A stretch of 64,000 nucleotides of DNA from an uncultured Prevotella sp. (GTDB taxonomy: Bacteria; Bacteroidota; Bacteroidia; Bacteroidales; Bacteroidaceae), in NCBI GenBank assembly GCA_900314995.1, contig OMXK01000008.1:1-64000 (forward strand), given 5' to 3'. The position numbers and the translations under genes are program-made. Below, in pieces: positions 17,721 through 27,546 of this stretch; within the stretch, counting starts at the first letter, position 1; every line of letters begins with the position of its first letter. Under the pieces are notes generated by a model. It saw only the letters and a program-made list of their open reading frames with translations. It was not told where the DNA came from and made no database searches.

Positions 17721-18875
17721 ATGAAGAAAATCGGATTATTGCCTCGCATCATCATCGCGATAATAATAGGTATACTGATGGGAAACGTGCTGCCAGAAAT
17801 GTGGGTGCGCGTTTTTGTGACATTCAACTATGTATTCAGTCAGTTCCTGGGCTTTCTGATCCCACTCATTATCATCGGACTGGTTACCCCTGCCATAGCT
17901 GACATCGGAAAGGCAGCAGGCCGTCTGTTGCTCCTGACAGTAGGACTGGCTTACGCTGACACCATCATAGCCGGATTGTTGGCTTATACTACAGGCTCGT
18001 CGCTCTTTCCTATGCTAATAGGCAGCGAGGCCTCAGTAGCAATTGAGAAAGCTGATACGCTGCAGCCCTACTTCCAACTGAATATTCCTGCCATTCTCGA
18101 CGTGATGGCGGCGCTGGTGAGTTCCTTCGTAGTAGGCATCGGCATTGCATATACCAACTCTCCGACGCTGAAGCAAGGGTTTACAGAGTTCCGTACCATC
18201 ATCGAGAAGACGATCCAGGTGGCCATCATCCCACTTCTTCCACTCTACATCTTCGGTATCTTCCTCGGCATGACGTTTACAGGCGAGGCCTATCATATCC
18301 TCCTGGTATTTGCCAAGATCATTTGCATCATCTTCATGCTGCATATTGTCATTCTCGTGTATGAATTCCTGATTGCCGGCGGCCTTTCCAGGAAGAATCC
18401 ACTGCGCTTGCTGGCGAATATGATGCCAGCCTATTTCACCGCATTAGGCACCTCGTCAAGTGCTGCTACCATACCCGTCACCCTGCGACAGACGAAAAAG
18501 AACGGTGTAAGCGATGAAATCGCAAGTTTTTGCGTACCGCTCTGTGCCACGATCCACATTGCCGGCTCGATGATGAAGATTACCTGCTGCGCTCTCACCG
18601 TCTGCCTCATCAGTGGACTACCTCACAATTTGCCGCTCTTCCTCCACTTCATTCTGCTTCTGGGTGTCTGCATGGTGGCGGCCCCTGGTGTGCCAGGCGG
18701 AGCAGCGATGGCGGCACTGGGTCCCTTGGCTGGTGTATTGGGCTTCAACCCAGATGCTCAGGCACTCATCGTTGCCCTCTATATCGCAATGGATTCCTTC
18801 GGCACCGCCTGCAACGTCACTGGCGACGGCGCCCTAGCCGTCATCATCGACAAACTGCACAAAAAGAAAGATTGA
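17721..18875 (+). CDS. Dicarboxylate/amino acid:cation symporter (DAACS family)
   Basis: 384 residues from ATG 17721; a TTG six bases upstream is less likely. Eight membrane segments plus re-entrant loops are expected. FLGFLIPLIIIGLVTPAIAD near 40, TALGTSSSAATIPVTLRQTK near 240 (the serine-rich hairpin) and GSMMKITCCAL fit glutamate/dicarboxylate carriers of the DAACS group. AMDSFGTACNVTGDGALAVI at the C-terminus has the NVTGD form of the conserved ion-binding NxxxD. Imports an acidic amino acid or dicarboxylate with sodium or protons. Confidence 0.9.
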   Translation: MKKIGLLPRIIIAIIIGILMGNVLPEMWVRVFVTFNYVFSQFLGFLIPLIIIGLVTPAIADIGKAAGRLLLLTVGLAYADTIIAGLLAYTTGSSLFPMLIGSEASVAIEKADTLQPYFQLNIPAILDVMAALVSSFVVGIGIAYTNSPTLKQGFTEFRTIIEKTIQVAIIPLLPLYIFGIFLGMTFTGEAYHILLVFAKIICIIFMLHIVILVYEFLIAGGLSRKNPLRLLANMMPAYFTALGTSSSAATIPVTLRQTKKNGVSDEIASFCVPLCATIHIAGSMMKITCCALTVCLISGLPHNLPLFLHFILLLGVCMVAAPGVPGGAAMAALGPLAGVLGFNPDAQALIVALYIAMDSFGTACNVTGDGALAVIIDKLHKKKD

Positions 18876-18876
18876 G

Positions 18877-19167
18877 ATGAAAATCATCCGTCATCTGTCA
18901 CTTTCTTGCTTCGAGAATAATGGGCAAACAACCTGCTGTATGAATGCCAAATGCATCAAGCATCCCGATAATCCTTGCTACGATAAGTCGTATGCCGAAG
19001 AAAACACCTTAAATGACATCCAGATTTCCACCGTTGCTCCTTACGTTGGCAAGGAGAATGCCTCAGCAGCATCTGCCCTACTCTACAACATCGTAGGCCG
19101 AGGACAATCGTTCAATAATCTACTAAAATTCACTCAAGAGATTTTCAAGTATCTGAAACTGAAATAG
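18877..19167 (+). CDS. Small Cys-rich protein of unknown function
   Basis: 96 residues, with the ATG one base after the symporter stop, and a terminator about 40 bases downstream. The first 35 residues hold five cysteines (positions 11, 20, 21, 26 and 34: SLSCF, TTCCMNAKC, DNPCYD) that could bind a metal or form disulfides; there is no obvious signal peptide. The rest is mildly helical and ends in basic KYLKLK. I do not recognise the family. Tight coupling to the symporter gene is the best argument that it is real. Confidence 0.55.
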   Translation: MKIIRHLSLSCFENNGQTTCCMNAKCIKHPDNPCYDKSYAEENTLNDIQISTVAPYVGKENASAASALLYNIVGRGQSFNNLLKFTQEIFKYLKLK

Positions 19168-19208
19168 AACATTTCATCTCTGTGCCACAGCAACACACAG
19201 AACAATAA

Positions 19209-19236
19209 AGCGCCACAGATGATTCTCTGCGGCGCT
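19209..19236. terminator. Terminator between the Cys-rich gene and sdhB
   Basis: AGCGCC (19209-19214) pairs with GGCGCT (19231-19236), with CAGA/TCTG inside after one mismatch. Followed by CTCTTATT on the plus strand, and preceded by AATAA for the minus strand. Fits two convergent transcription units. Confidence 0.75.
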
Positions 19237-19257
19237 CTTATTATAAGATATATACCC

Positions 19258-20016
19258 TTAGTCGGCGAGCTTGGCCTTGATCATCTCGCGGTTCAGGCGA
19301 GCGATGTTGGCGATGGTCTCGTTCTTCGGGCAGACAGCCTCGCAGGCACGAGTGTTGGTGCAGTTACCGAAACCGAGCTCGTCCATCTTGGCGATCATGT
19401 TCTTCACACGACGAGCAGCTTCTACTCGACCCTGGGGAAGCAGGGCGAGCTGAGAAACCTTGCTGGATACGAAGAGCATGGCAGAACCGTTCTTACAAGC
19501 AGCTACGCAAGCGCCACAGCCGATGCAAGATGCGCAGTCCATAGCCTCGTCGGCATCCTCCTTCGGAATCAGGATAGCGTTGGCATCCTGAGCCTGACCA
19601 GTACGGATCGTGGTGTAGCCACCAGCCTGGATGATCTTATCGAAGGCATTGCGGTCTACCATACAGTCCTTAATCACGGGGAAGGCAGCTGAGCGCCAAG
19701 GCTCTACAGTAATCACGTCGCCATCGTTGAAGCGGCGCATATAGAGCTGACAGGTGGTAGCACCACGCTCTGTCTTGCCGTGAGGCGTTCCGTTAATATA
19801 CAGAGAACACATACCGCAGATACCCTCGCGGCAGTCGTGATCGAATACGAATGGCTCCTTGCCTTCGTTGATGAGCTCCTCGTTCAGGATGTCAAGCATC
19901 TCGAGAAACGAGGTATCGTCGGGAATATCGTGCATCTCGTGGGTGTCGAAATGTCCCTGGTCCTTGGGGCCATTCTGGCGCCAGAACTTTATTGTAAATG
20001 AAATATTCTTTGCCAT
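19258..20016 (-). CDS. sdhB: Succinate dehydrogenase/fumarate reductase iron-sulfur subunit
   Basis: 252 residues. The N-terminal half binds the [2Fe-2S] cluster ([15 protein letters not shown], with a further Cys in GATTCQLY); the C-terminal half binds [4Fe-4S] and [3Fe-4S] clusters ([14 protein letters not shown] and [13 protein letters not shown]). It passes electrons between the flavin subunit and the quinone-binding membrane subunit. Last gene of sdhCAB, six bases after sdhA. In fermenting Bacteroidota this enzyme runs as fumarate reductase in succinate formation. Confidence 0.96.
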   Translation of the reverse strand: MAKNISFTIKFWRQNGPKDQGHFDTHEMHDIPDDTSFLEMLDILNEELINEGKEPFVFDHDCREGICGMCSLYINGTPHGKTERGATTCQLYMRRFNDGDVITVEPWRSAAFPVIKDCMVDRNAFDKIIQAGGYTTIRTGQAQDANAILIPKEDADEAMDCASCIGCGACVAACKNGSAMLFVSSKVSQLALLPQGRVEAARRVKNMIAKMDELGFGNCTNTRACEAVCPKNETIANIARLNREMIKAKLAD

Positions 20017-20022
20017 ACCTAA

Positions 20023-22002
20023 TTAATTCTTATAGTTACGTGTCTGTACCTTAATAGCCTCGTACTCCAGCGGCTCCTTAGAGAGCTCAGGCTCAACGCC
20101 CTTGCCTTTGTACTCCCAGCATCCTACGTAGAAGTAGTTCTCGTCATCGCGCTTAGCCTCGCCTTCCTCAGTCTGGTACTCCTCACGGAAGTGACCACCG
20201 CAGGACTCGTTACGAGAGAGAGCATCGAAAGCGACGAGCTGACCCATGGTGAAGAAGTCACGCAGGTGGATAGCCTTGTCGAGCTCCACATTCAGACCTT
20301 CCTTAGTGCCAGGAACGAAGAGGTTGGTATCGAACTCCTTCTCGAGCTCGTGTATCTTCTTCAGACCAGTCTTCAGGCCCTCAGCTGTGCGACCCATACC
20401 AACATACTCCCACATGATGTGGCCAAGTTCCTTATGGATAGAGTCAACAGAACGCTTACCCTGGATCTTCAGCAGGCGGTCCTCCTCAGCATCTACAGCC
20501 TTCTCTGCCTCAGCGAACTCAGGCAGATCGGTAGAGACCTTCGGCCATACAGCCTGATCAGCCAGATAATTCTGGATGGTATAAGGCAGTACGAAGTAAC
20601 CATCGGCCAGACCCTGCATCAGAGCAGAGGCACCCAGACGGTTAGCACCGTGGTCAGAGAAGTTACACTCACCGATAGCGAACAGACCTGGGATAGTAGT
20701 CTGCAGCTCGTAGTCTACCCAGATACCACCCATCGTGTAGTGGATAGCGGGATAGATCATCATGGGCTTGTAGTACTTCACACCGTTGATCTCGTTGGCT
20801 ACGTCGCCGGGGAATACATCGGTGATCTCCTCGTACATCTCGAAGAGGTTACCATAACGCTGCATGATAACATCGAGACCCAGGCGGTTGATAGACTCAG
20901 AGAAATCGAGGAATACAGCCAGACCAGTGTTGTTGACACCGAAGCCCTTGTCACAACGCTCCTTAGCGGCACGAGAAGCAACGTCACGAGGAACAAGGTT
21001 ACCGAATGCAGGATAACGGCGCTCCAGATAGTAGTCACGATCCTCCTCAGGAATCTCCCAACCCTGCTTGGTTCCAGCCTGCAGAGCCTTGGCATCCTCA
21101 ATCTTCTTAGGAACCCAGATACGACCGTCGTTACGCAGAGACTCAGACATCAGCGTCAGCTTAGACTGCTTGTCGCCATGAACGGGGATACAGGTGGGGT
21201 GAATCTGAACATAAGAGGGGTTAGCCATGAAGGCACCCTTACGATAGCACTGGATGGCAGCTGTGCAGTTGCAACCCATAGCGTTGGTAGAGAGGAAGTA
21301 GGTGTTACCATATCCGCCAGTAGCGATAACTACTGCATTGGCGCTGAAGCGAACCAGCTTACCTGTGCAGAGATCCTTGGCGATGATACCACGGGCACGA
21401 CCATCAACGATTACCACGTCTTCCATCTCATAACGGGTGTAGAGCTTTACCTTGCCAGCGTTAACCTGACAGCTCAAAGAGCTATAGGCACCCAGCAAAA
21501 GCTGCTGACCTGTCTGACCCTTAGCATAGAATGTACGGCTTACCTGAGCACCACCGAATGAACGGTTAGCCAGCATACCACCATATTCACGAGCAAAAGG
21601 AACACCCTGAGCCACACACTGGTCGATGATATTGTTAGAAACCTCAGCCAGACGATAAACGTTGGCCTCGCGAGCACGATAGTCACCACCCTTTACGGTA
21701 TCGTAGAACAGACGATAGACAGAGTCACCATCGTTCTGATAGCACTTGGCAGCATTGATACCACCCTGAGCGGCGATAGAGTGAGCACGACGGGGAGAAT
21801 CCTGAATACACAGGTTAATCACATTGAAGCCCATCTCACCAAGAGAAGCAGCTGCTGATGCACCAGCCAAGCCAGTACCAACCACAATCACGTCGAGCTT
21901 CAGCTTATTCTTTGGGTTAACCAAGCGCTGATGAGCCTTATATTCCTTCCATTTCTCAGGTACTGGACCTGCGGGAATCTTAGAATCTAATTTCTTTGCC
22001 AT
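20023..22002 (-). CDS. sdhA: Succinate dehydrogenase/fumarate reductase flavoprotein subunit
   Basis: 659 residues. FAD-binding [20 protein letters not shown] near 42-60, then the flavin-attachment stretch [13 protein letters not shown] with its His. Catalytic features HPTCIP and [14 protein letters not shown] follow, and the C-terminal helical domain contains [14 protein letters not shown]. Interconverts succinate and fumarate on the cytoplasmic side. Middle gene of sdhCAB. A 456-codon antisense frame across it is a shadow. Confidence 0.96.
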   Translation of the reverse strand: MAKKLDSKIPAGPVPEKWKEYKAHQRLVNPKNKLKLDVIVVGTGLAGASAAASLGEMGFNVINLCIQDSPRRAHSIAAQGGINAAKCYQNDGDSVYRLFYDTVKGGDYRAREANVYRLAEVSNNIIDQCVAQGVPFAREYGGMLANRSFGGAQVSRTFYAKGQTGQQLLLGAYSSLSCQVNAGKVKLYTRYEMEDVVIVDGRARGIIAKDLCTGKLVRFSANAVVIATGGYGNTYFLSTNAMGCNCTAAIQCYRKGAFMANPSYVQIHPTCIPVHGDKQSKLTLMSESLRNDGRIWVPKKIEDAKALQAGTKQGWEIPEEDRDYYLERRYPAFGNLVPRDVASRAAKERCDKGFGVNNTGLAVFLDFSESINRLGLDVIMQRYGNLFEMYEEITDVFPGDVANEINGVKYYKPMMIYPAIHYTMGGIWVDYELQTTIPGLFAIGECNFSDHGANRLGASALMQGLADGYFVLPYTIQNYLADQAVWPKVSTDLPEFAEAEKAVDAEEDRLLKIQGKRSVDSIHKELGHIMWEYVGMGRTAEGLKTGLKKIHELEKEFDTNLFVPGTKEGLNVELDKAIHLRDFFTMGQLVAFDALSRNESCGGHFREEYQTEEGEAKRDDENYFYVGCWEYKGKGVEPELSKEPLEYEAIKVQTRNYKN

Positions 22003-22029
22003 AATTCTTCGAGTTTTTAAAGTTGATAA

Positions 22030-22713
22030 TTAGCAGAGGCTAGGAGCGCACTTGAATGCGAAAGCCAAAACTACTACGAGGAAGCAAAGCATGAGCAGAG
22101 TAACATAGATCATGCCGATGCACTGCCAGCGCTTCAGCCAAATCTTTCCGCTAATGCCAAGAGTCTGCATAGCTGACCAGAAACCATGAGTGAGATGGAA
22201 CCAGATTGCTACCAACCAGATAACGTAAAGTACCACGAATACAGGATTGGAGAAAGTCTCCTTAATCCAGGCAAAGCCATCAGCGGGATCATACTGTGTA
22301 TAAGTTCCCACTAACTCTGCAAACATCATGTTGTACCAGAAGTTGTACAGGTGAAGCAGAAGACCCAGGCAGATGATGATACCCAGCACCAGCATGTTCT
22401 TCGATGCCCACTCTACCTTACCGGCATTAACCTGCGTAGCCACCTCATAGCGGTTGTCGCCACGAGCGGTACGGTTCTGCGCTGTCAGAATGAAAGCGTA
22501 GACGATGTGAATCACTGCCAAGGCAGCCAAACCAAGTGTTGCTACAACAGCATACCAGTTGGCGCCCAGGAATTCGCAAATCATGTTGTAACCCTCTTCC
22601 GAGAAAAGCGCAACCATGTTCATGCAACCGTGGAAGGTCAGGAACAGAATCAGCGCAATACCCGTTACAGACATTACAACTTTTCTACCAATTGATGAAT
22701 TGATTAACCACAT
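22030..22713 (-). CDS. sdhC: Succinate dehydrogenase/fumarate reductase cytochrome b subunit
   Basis: 227 residues with five membrane segments and His residues suited to two hemes (FHGCMNMV, AVIHIVYA, LLLHLYNFW, WFHLTHGFWSAMQ), the B-type, single-anchor form common to Bacteroidota and epsilonproteobacteria. It links the enzyme to menaquinone. First gene of sdhCAB; the promoter lies 130 bases upstream at 22843-22874, leaving a long leader with a possible regulatory role. Confidence 0.94.
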   Translation of the reverse strand: MWLINSSIGRKVVMSVTGIALILFLTFHGCMNMVALFSEEGYNMICEFLGANWYAVVATLGLAALAVIHIVYAFILTAQNRTARGDNRYEVATQVNAGKVEWASKNMLVLGIIICLGLLLHLYNFWYNMMFAELVGTYTQYDPADGFAWIKETFSNPVFVVLYVIWLVAIWFHLTHGFWSAMQTLGISGKIWLKRWQCIGMIYVTLLMLCFLVVVLAFAFKCAPSLC

Positions 22714-22842
22714 AAGTTGTTGAGTTTAAATTATTTATAAAAATTAAAAGTTTCAATGAAATATACATTTCTTGGGTTTCACGTCATCGTCAAACGGTCT
22801 CCGCGTACCTTATTCTAGGTATTAAAATACAGCTTTAGAGTG

Positions 22843-22874
22843 CAAAGTTACTATAAATTTATGAACTTTCAAAG
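22843..22874 (-). promoter_or_regulatory. Promoter of sdhCAB
   Basis: Minus-strand TAACTTTG (22850-22843) with a CTTTG -33 element at 22874-22870, 19 bases apart. The leader to sdhC is about 130 bases, longer than elsewhere in this window. Confidence 0.7.
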
Positions 22875-22916
22875 TTTTTTGAGGGAAAAATTTATGAAAT
22901 ATTCAAAATTTATTGT

Positions 22917-22924
22917 TACTTTTG
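22917..22924 (+). promoter_or_regulatory. -7 box of mnmG
   Basis: TACTTTTG, 21 bases before the ATG at 22946. It overlaps the start of the longest frame (22913), which argues for the internal start. Divergent from the sdhC promoter. Confidence 0.65.
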
Positions 22925-22945
22925 CGGAAAAATATCAAAAGAAGG

Positions 22946-24841
22946 ATGAAATTCAGTTATGATGTCTTAGTAATTGGAGGTGGTCATGCTGGTTGCGAGG
23001 CAGCCTGTGCCAGTGCCAATATGGGTGCTAAGACCTGCCTTGTCACACTCGACATGAACAAGATTGCCCAGATGTCGTGTAACCCTGCGATTGGCGGCAT
23101 TGCTAAGGGGCAGATTGTACGAGAGATAGATGCACTTGGAGGACAGATGGGCTTGGTGACTGACGCTACAGCCATTCAGTTCCGGATGCTGAACGTAGGC
23201 AAAGGTCCAGCCATGTGGAGTCCTCGAGCCCAGTGCGATCGTGGAAAGTTTATTTGGGAGTGGAGGCGGATGCTTGACCTGACACCCAATCTGGATATCT
23301 GGCAAGATCAGGCAGACGAACTACTCGTTGAGAATCATGAAGCCATAGGTGTTCGTACCATCTGGGGGGCAGAGCTCTTAGCCAAATGCGTCATCGTAAC
23401 GGCAGGAACCTTCCTCAACGGCCTGATGCACATTGGACGAAAGATGGTTCCTGGCGGCAGAATAGCAGAACCTGCTGTGCCGCATTTCACAGAAAGCATC
23501 ACCCGCCATGGGGTCATCTCAGCTCGGATGAAGACAGGAACTCCAGTACGCATCGACAAACGCTCGGTGGATTTTAGTGAAATGGAGATTCAACCTGGAG
23601 AAACAAGACCATATCAGTTCAGCTATATGAACAAGACTGGTGCTCTGAAACAACTGCCTTGCTGGACAGTAAACACCAATGCCGAAGTTCATGAAGTGCT
23701 AAAGAGCGGATTAGCAGACTCACCTCTATATAATGGACAAATCCAATCAATAGGTCCAAGATACTGCCCGTCCATAGAAACAAAACTGATGACTTTCCCT
23801 GACAGAGAAAAGCACCCGCTGTTTCTGGAACCAGAAGGAGAGGATACTAACGAAATGTATCTGAACGGTTTCTCGTCATCCCTGCCAATGGACATTCAGA
23901 TTGCTGCCTTAAAAAAGATGCCCGCTTTCAAGAACCTAAAAGTCTACCGTCCAGGCTATGCGATTGAATACGATTTCTTCGATCCCACGCAACTTAGCCA
24001 TTCGCTTGAATCCAAAATCATCAAGAATCTGTTCATGGCAGGACAGGTAAACGGAACAACAGGATATGAAGAAGCCGGAGGACAAGGAACGATAGCCGGA
24101 ATCAATGCAGCACTCAAGGCAGGTGCTGCTGCCAATGATGAAGGTACGACATTCAGTCCGTTCGTACTTCATCGCGACGAAGCTTACATTGGTGTATTGA
24201 TAGACGACTTGGTGACGAAGGGCGTCGATGAGCCCTACCGCATGTTTACCTCACGAGCCGAATATCGGATTCTGCTGAGACAAGACGATGCAGATGCCCG
24301 CCTTACAGAGAAGGCATACAATCTGGGTATCGTCAAACGTGAACGTTATGATTGGTGGATGGATAAAAAGAAGCATATCGAAGAAATCGAAAGTTTCTGT
24401 CAGAACTTTGCGATTAAACCAAAACTCATCAACTCGGCACTTGAGGCACTAGGTACTACCCCACTCCAATACGGCTGTAAGTTGATTGATCTCGTAAACC
24501 GTCCACAACTAAATTTGAAGAACCTATCGGAGATGATTCCTCAACTGCAAGAAGTGCTCGATCGTCCAACGAATCGAAAAGAAGAAATAGCAGAAGCAGC
24601 AGAGATTAGGATGAAATATAAGGGATACATCGAACGCGAAAGAATCGTAGCGGAAAAGATGCATCGCCTGGAGAACATTAAAATCAAAGGGCATTTCAAC
24701 TACGAGGAGATCCAAAGCCTTTCAACGGAGGCGCGGCAAAAACTGACGAGAATCCAACCGGAAACGCTCGCTCAAGCAAGTCGTATTCCCGGTGTCTCCC
24801 CTAGCGACATTAACGTGATGCTTGTGCTGATGGGGAGGTAA
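22946..24841 (+). CDS. mnmG: tRNA uridine-5-carboxymethylaminomethyl modification enzyme MnmG
   Basis: 631 residues from ATG 22946. FAD-binding VIGGGHAGCEAACASANMG at the N-terminus; SCNPAIGGIAKGQIVREIDA and GHFNYEEIQSLSTEARQKL at the C-terminus are diagnostic. With MnmE it modifies the wobble uridine of tRNAs reading two-fold degenerate codons. The longest frame begins 33 bases earlier but would start inside the promoter. The TAA of mnmG is followed 23 bases later by a parS-like site. Confidence 0.95.
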   Translation: MKFSYDVLVIGGGHAGCEAACASANMGAKTCLVTLDMNKIAQMSCNPAIGGIAKGQIVREIDALGGQMGLVTDATAIQFRMLNVGKGPAMWSPRAQCDRGKFIWEWRRMLDLTPNLDIWQDQADELLVENHEAIGVRTIWGAELLAKCVIVTAGTFLNGLMHIGRKMVPGGRIAEPAVPHFTESITRHGVISARMKTGTPVRIDKRSVDFSEMEIQPGETRPYQFSYMNKTGALKQLPCWTVNTNAEVHEVLKSGLADSPLYNGQIQSIGPRYCPSIETKLMTFPDREKHPLFLEPEGEDTNEMYLNGFSSSLPMDIQIAALKKMPAFKNLKVYRPGYAIEYDFFDPTQLSHSLESKIIKNLFMAGQVNGTTGYEEAGGQGTIAGINAALKAGAAANDEGTTFSPFVLHRDEAYIGVLIDDLVTKGVDEPYRMFTSRAEYRILLRQDDADARLTEKAYNLGIVKRERYDWWMDKKKHIEEIESFCQNFAIKPKLINSALEALGTTPLQYGCKLIDLVNRPQLNLKNLSEMIPQLQEVLDRPTNRKEEIAEAAEIRMKYKGYIERERIVAEKMHRLENIKIKGHFNYEEIQSLSTEARQKLTRIQPETLAQASRIPGVSPSDINVMLVLMGR

Positions 24842-24863
24842 CTGGCAGGTTCTTAGAGACACA

Positions 24864-24879
24864 TGTTCCACGTGAAACA
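24864..24879. other. parS-like site 1 (one mismatch)
   Basis: TGTTCCACGTGAAACA matches the widely conserved ParB-binding parS palindrome TGTTTCACGTGAAACA at 15 of 16 bases. Lies in the 71-base gap between mnmG and apt, 618 bases from a perfect copy. Confidence 0.85.
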
Positions 24880-24912
24880 TTCTAAACATACAAATTATAA
24901 ACTCAACTAATT

Positions 24913-25440
24913 ATGAACAACAAGACATTGATTGAAAATCTGCGTTGTATACCAGATTTCCCCAAAAAGGGCATCAACTTCAGAGATGTAACTACTCTCT
25001 ACAAGAATGCCGAGTGCGTTCAGATTATGCTCGATGAACTCGAAGCGTACTACAAAGACAAAGGTATCACCAAGATCGTTGGAATCGAGAGCCGAGGATT
25101 TATCATGGCATCGGCTCTGGCAGGAAGAATGAAATGCGGTATCGTGATGGCTAGGAAACCGGGCAAATTGCCAGCAACAGTTATCAAGGAATCCTTCTCA
25201 AAAGAATACGGCGTAGATACCATCGAGATGCACATAGATTCAATCGACGAAAACGACGTTGTATTAATCCATGATGATTTGTTGGCTACAGGAGGTACAG
25301 CTAAGGCCGCTTATGATCTGGTTCAACATTTCCATCCAAAGAAGGTCTATATGAACTTCATCATTGAAATTAAGGATGAAGGTCTGCACGGACGAGATGT
25401 ATTCAAGGGCATAGACCTGACAACATTAGTAACGATATAA
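24913..25440 (+). CDS. apt: Adenine phosphoribosyltransferase
   Basis: 175 residues, the usual length. FPKKGINFRDVTTL at the N-terminus is typical of Apt, and VVLIHDDLLATGGTAKAA is the PRPP-binding motif. Salvages adenine to AMP using PRPP in the cytoplasm. Between two parS-like sites; a terminator follows 11 bases after its stop. Confidence 0.95.
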   Translation: MNNKTLIENLRCIPDFPKKGINFRDVTTLYKNAECVQIMLDELEAYYKDKGITKIVGIESRGFIMASALAGRMKCGIVMARKPGKLPATVIKESFSKEYGVDTIEMHIDSIDENDVVLIHDDLLATGGTAKAAYDLVQHFHPKKVYMNFIIEIKDEGLHGRDVFKGIDLTTLVTI

Positions 25441-25451
25441 AAGAAACCTAC

Positions 25452-25480
25452 ACTCCCCTTCTGCCAAACAGGAGGGGAGT
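25452..25480 (+). terminator. Terminator after apt
   Basis: ACTCCCC (25452-25458) pairs with GGGGAGT (25474-25480), with CTG/CAG inside; TTGTTT follows. The T-rich tail runs directly into the perfect parS site. Confidence 0.75.
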
Positions 25481-25481
25481 T

Positions 25482-25497
25482 TGTTTCACGTGAAACA
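25482..25497. other. parS site 2 (perfect match)
   Basis: TGTTTCACGTGAAACA, identical to the conserved 16-bp ParB-binding palindrome. Placed in the apt-uvrC gap right after the apt terminator. parS sites normally cluster near the chromosome origin, in keeping with the candidate oriC 35 kb away. Confidence 0.93.
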
Positions 25498-25557
25498 GTA
25501 AAGGGCAGAACACCTTTATATAAAGGACATTCAGAAGTTTGACAAAACAAAATAGAG

Positions 25558-27387
25558 ATGACGAAGGAAGAGAACGAGAAGCGATTGGCGTACCTCAAAG
25601 GGATAGTTAGCCGTCTGCCAGAGAAGCCTGGTAGCTACCAGTACTATGACGAAAACCATACGATCATTTACGTAGGAAAAGCGAAGAACCTCAAATCAAG
25701 GGTCTCTTCGTATTTCCACACAGAAGTGGATCGCTTCAAGACGAAAGTACTCGTCAGTAAGATACACGATATAAGCTACACCGTAGTAAATACCGAAGAA
25801 GACGCACTACTTCTCGAGAACGCACTCATCAAGAAATACAATCCCCGATATAATGTGTTACTGAAAGACGGTAAGACCTACCCTTCCATCTGTATCACGA
25901 ACGAATTTCTGCCCCGTATATTCAAGACCAGGACTATCAACAAGAAATACGGCACCTATTATGGTCCCTATTCTCATGTTGGTGCGATGGCCAGTGTACT
26001 CGAATTAATCAAGGAGCTGTATCATCCACGAACGTGCCGACAGCCAATAACAAAAGAAGGCATTACGGCAGGTAAGTATAAAGTATGTTTGGATTATCAT
26101 ATAAAGAAATGTATGGGACCCTGTGTCGGAAAACAGACTCAAGAGGATTATCAGAAAAACATCCAACAGGCAAGAGAGATCCTGAAAGGGAATACGCGGC
26201 AAGTGATACGCGACTTGAAAGAAGAAATGTTCAAGCTGTCAGAAGAACTACGTTTTGAGGAAGCAGAAGAAGTGAAAAGAAAATATCTGGCACTCGACAA
26301 TTTTGTGAGCAGAAGCGAGGTGGTCAGTCATACCATCAACAACGTAGATGTCTTCTCTATTACTTCAGATGAAAAGATCTCTTTCATCAACTATATCCAC
26401 GTCTCAAACGGTAGTATCAACCAAAGTTTTACTATCGAATATAAGAAGAAACTTAACGAGACAGACGAAGAACTACTGCAGCTCGGAATCATAGAATTGA
26501 GACAGCGATTCAAGAGTGACGCCAAAGAGATTATAGTGCCAGAAGAGGTGGATATGGAGCTCGATAATGTGACCTTCACAGTACCACAGAGAGGCGATAA
26601 AAAGACTCTACTCGACCTATCGATCATGAACGGCAAACAATACAAAATTGACAGGCTGAAACAGGCAGAAAAACTAAACCCAGAACAGAGACAAACGCGT
26701 TTGATGAAAGAGCTACAGGAAAAACTAGGACTGCCAAAGCTACCCTATCATATTGAATGTTTCGATAACTCCAATATCTCGGGCACAGATGCTGTCGCTT
26801 CTTGTGTCGTGTTCAAGGCCATGAAACCAAGCAAAAAGGACTATAAACACTTCAATATAAAAACCGTTGAAGGCCCTGATGACTATGCCTCGATGAAGGA
26901 AGTGGTAGGCCGTAGATATAGGCGGATGATCGACGAAGAACAAGCCCTACCCGATCTCATCATCGCTGATGGCGGAAAAGGTCAGATGGAGGTAATCCGC
27001 GAGGTCATTCAAGACGAACTGAATCTCGATATCGCCATAGCCGGATTGGCAAAAGACGACCGTCATCGCACGAACGAGATGCTCTACGGATTTCCACCCA
27101 TCCATATAGCGCTGAAGACTGACTCTGAGCTCTTCCACGTACTCACTCAGATACAAGACGAGGTACACAGATTTGCCATCACTTTCCATCGAGACAAGCG
27201 CTCTAAACGAGCATTACATTCTGAACTTGATGACATCCAAGGCATAGGTCCAAAGACGCGAGACAGTCTTCTAAAAGCACTTAAAACGGTGAAGCGAATC
27301 AAGGAATCGGAGCAGTCAAAAATAGCAGAAATAATAGGTCCTGCAAAGGCCAAAATCGTCTATGAATACTTCCATCCAGACAAGTGA
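25558..27387 (+). CDS. uvrC: Excinuclease ABC subunit C
   Basis: 609 residues. GIY-YIG nuclease domain at the N-terminus (GSYQYYDEN and IIYVGKAKNLKSRV), Cys-rich CLDYHIKKCMGPCVG near 180, UVR motif ELRFEEAEEVKRKY near 230, RNase H-like nuclease core (IECFDNSNISG, LIIADGGKGQ) and C-terminal helix-hairpin-helix GIGPKTRDSLLKAL. Makes both incisions in nucleotide excision repair with UvrAB. The 22-bp repeat array B starts 14 bases after its stop. Confidence 0.97.
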   Translation: MTKEENEKRLAYLKGIVSRLPEKPGSYQYYDENHTIIYVGKAKNLKSRVSSYFHTEVDRFKTKVLVSKIHDISYTVVNTEEDALLLENALIKKYNPRYNVLLKDGKTYPSICITNEFLPRIFKTRTINKKYGTYYGPYSHVGAMASVLELIKELYHPRTCRQPITKEGITAGKYKVCLDYHIKKCMGPCVGKQTQEDYQKNIQQAREILKGNTRQVIRDLKEEMFKLSEELRFEEAEEVKRKYLALDNFVSRSEVVSHTINNVDVFSITSDEKISFINYIHVSNGSINQSFTIEYKKKLNETDEELLQLGIIELRQRFKSDAKEIIVPEEVDMELDNVTFTVPQRGDKKTLLDLSIMNGKQYKIDRLKQAEKLNPEQRQTRLMKELQEKLGLPKLPYHIECFDNSNISGTDAVASCVVFKAMKPSKKDYKHFNIKTVEGPDDYASMKEVVGRRYRRMIDEEQALPDLIIADGGKGQMEVIREVIQDELNLDIAIAGLAKDDRHRTNEMLYGFPPIHIALKTDSELFHVLTQIQDEVHRFAITFHRDKRSKRALHSELDDIQGIGPKTRDSLLKALKTVKRIKESEQSKIAEIIGPAKAKIVYEYFHPDK

Positions 27388-27401
27388 TTTTTGGGCTCTG
27401 A

Positions 27402-27489
27402 GTTACATTACGAGAAACTACCAGTTTCATTACGACAAACTACCCTTTTCATTACGAGAAACTTTAGGTTAGTTACCTAGTTTCATCAG
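27402..27489. repeat. 22-bp-period repeat array, locus B (3 clear units, 1 weak)
   Basis: Units begin at 27402, 27424, 27446 and, weakly, 27468. The cores are GTTACATTACGAGAAAC, GTTTCATTACGACAAAC and TTTTCATTACGAGAAAC, each followed by a 5-base spacer such as TACCA or TACCC. Lies between the uvrC stop and the dtd promoter. Confidence 0.85.
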
Positions 27490-27495
27490 AGGAAA

Positions 27496-27527
27496 TTTGG
27501 AGAATTAAAAATATCTTTGTATCTTTG
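27496..27527 (+). promoter_or_regulatory. Promoter of the dtd-deoC operon
   Basis: TTTG (27496-27499), 20 bases, TATCTTTG (27520-27527); dtd ATG at 27547. The weak fourth array unit ends 6 bases upstream of the -33 element. Confidence 0.78.
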
Positions 27528-27546
27528 CCGCAAAATAAGCAAAAAG

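Noticed and set aside
20191..21561. 456-codon frame opposite sdhA
   Set aside because: Fully antisense to a well-supported gene; its composition reflects the codon use of sdhA.
27402..27489. CRISPR array as explanation of the 22-bp repeats
   Set aside because: The spacer is only 5 bases, the repeats are degenerate and change orientation, and no cas gene is present.
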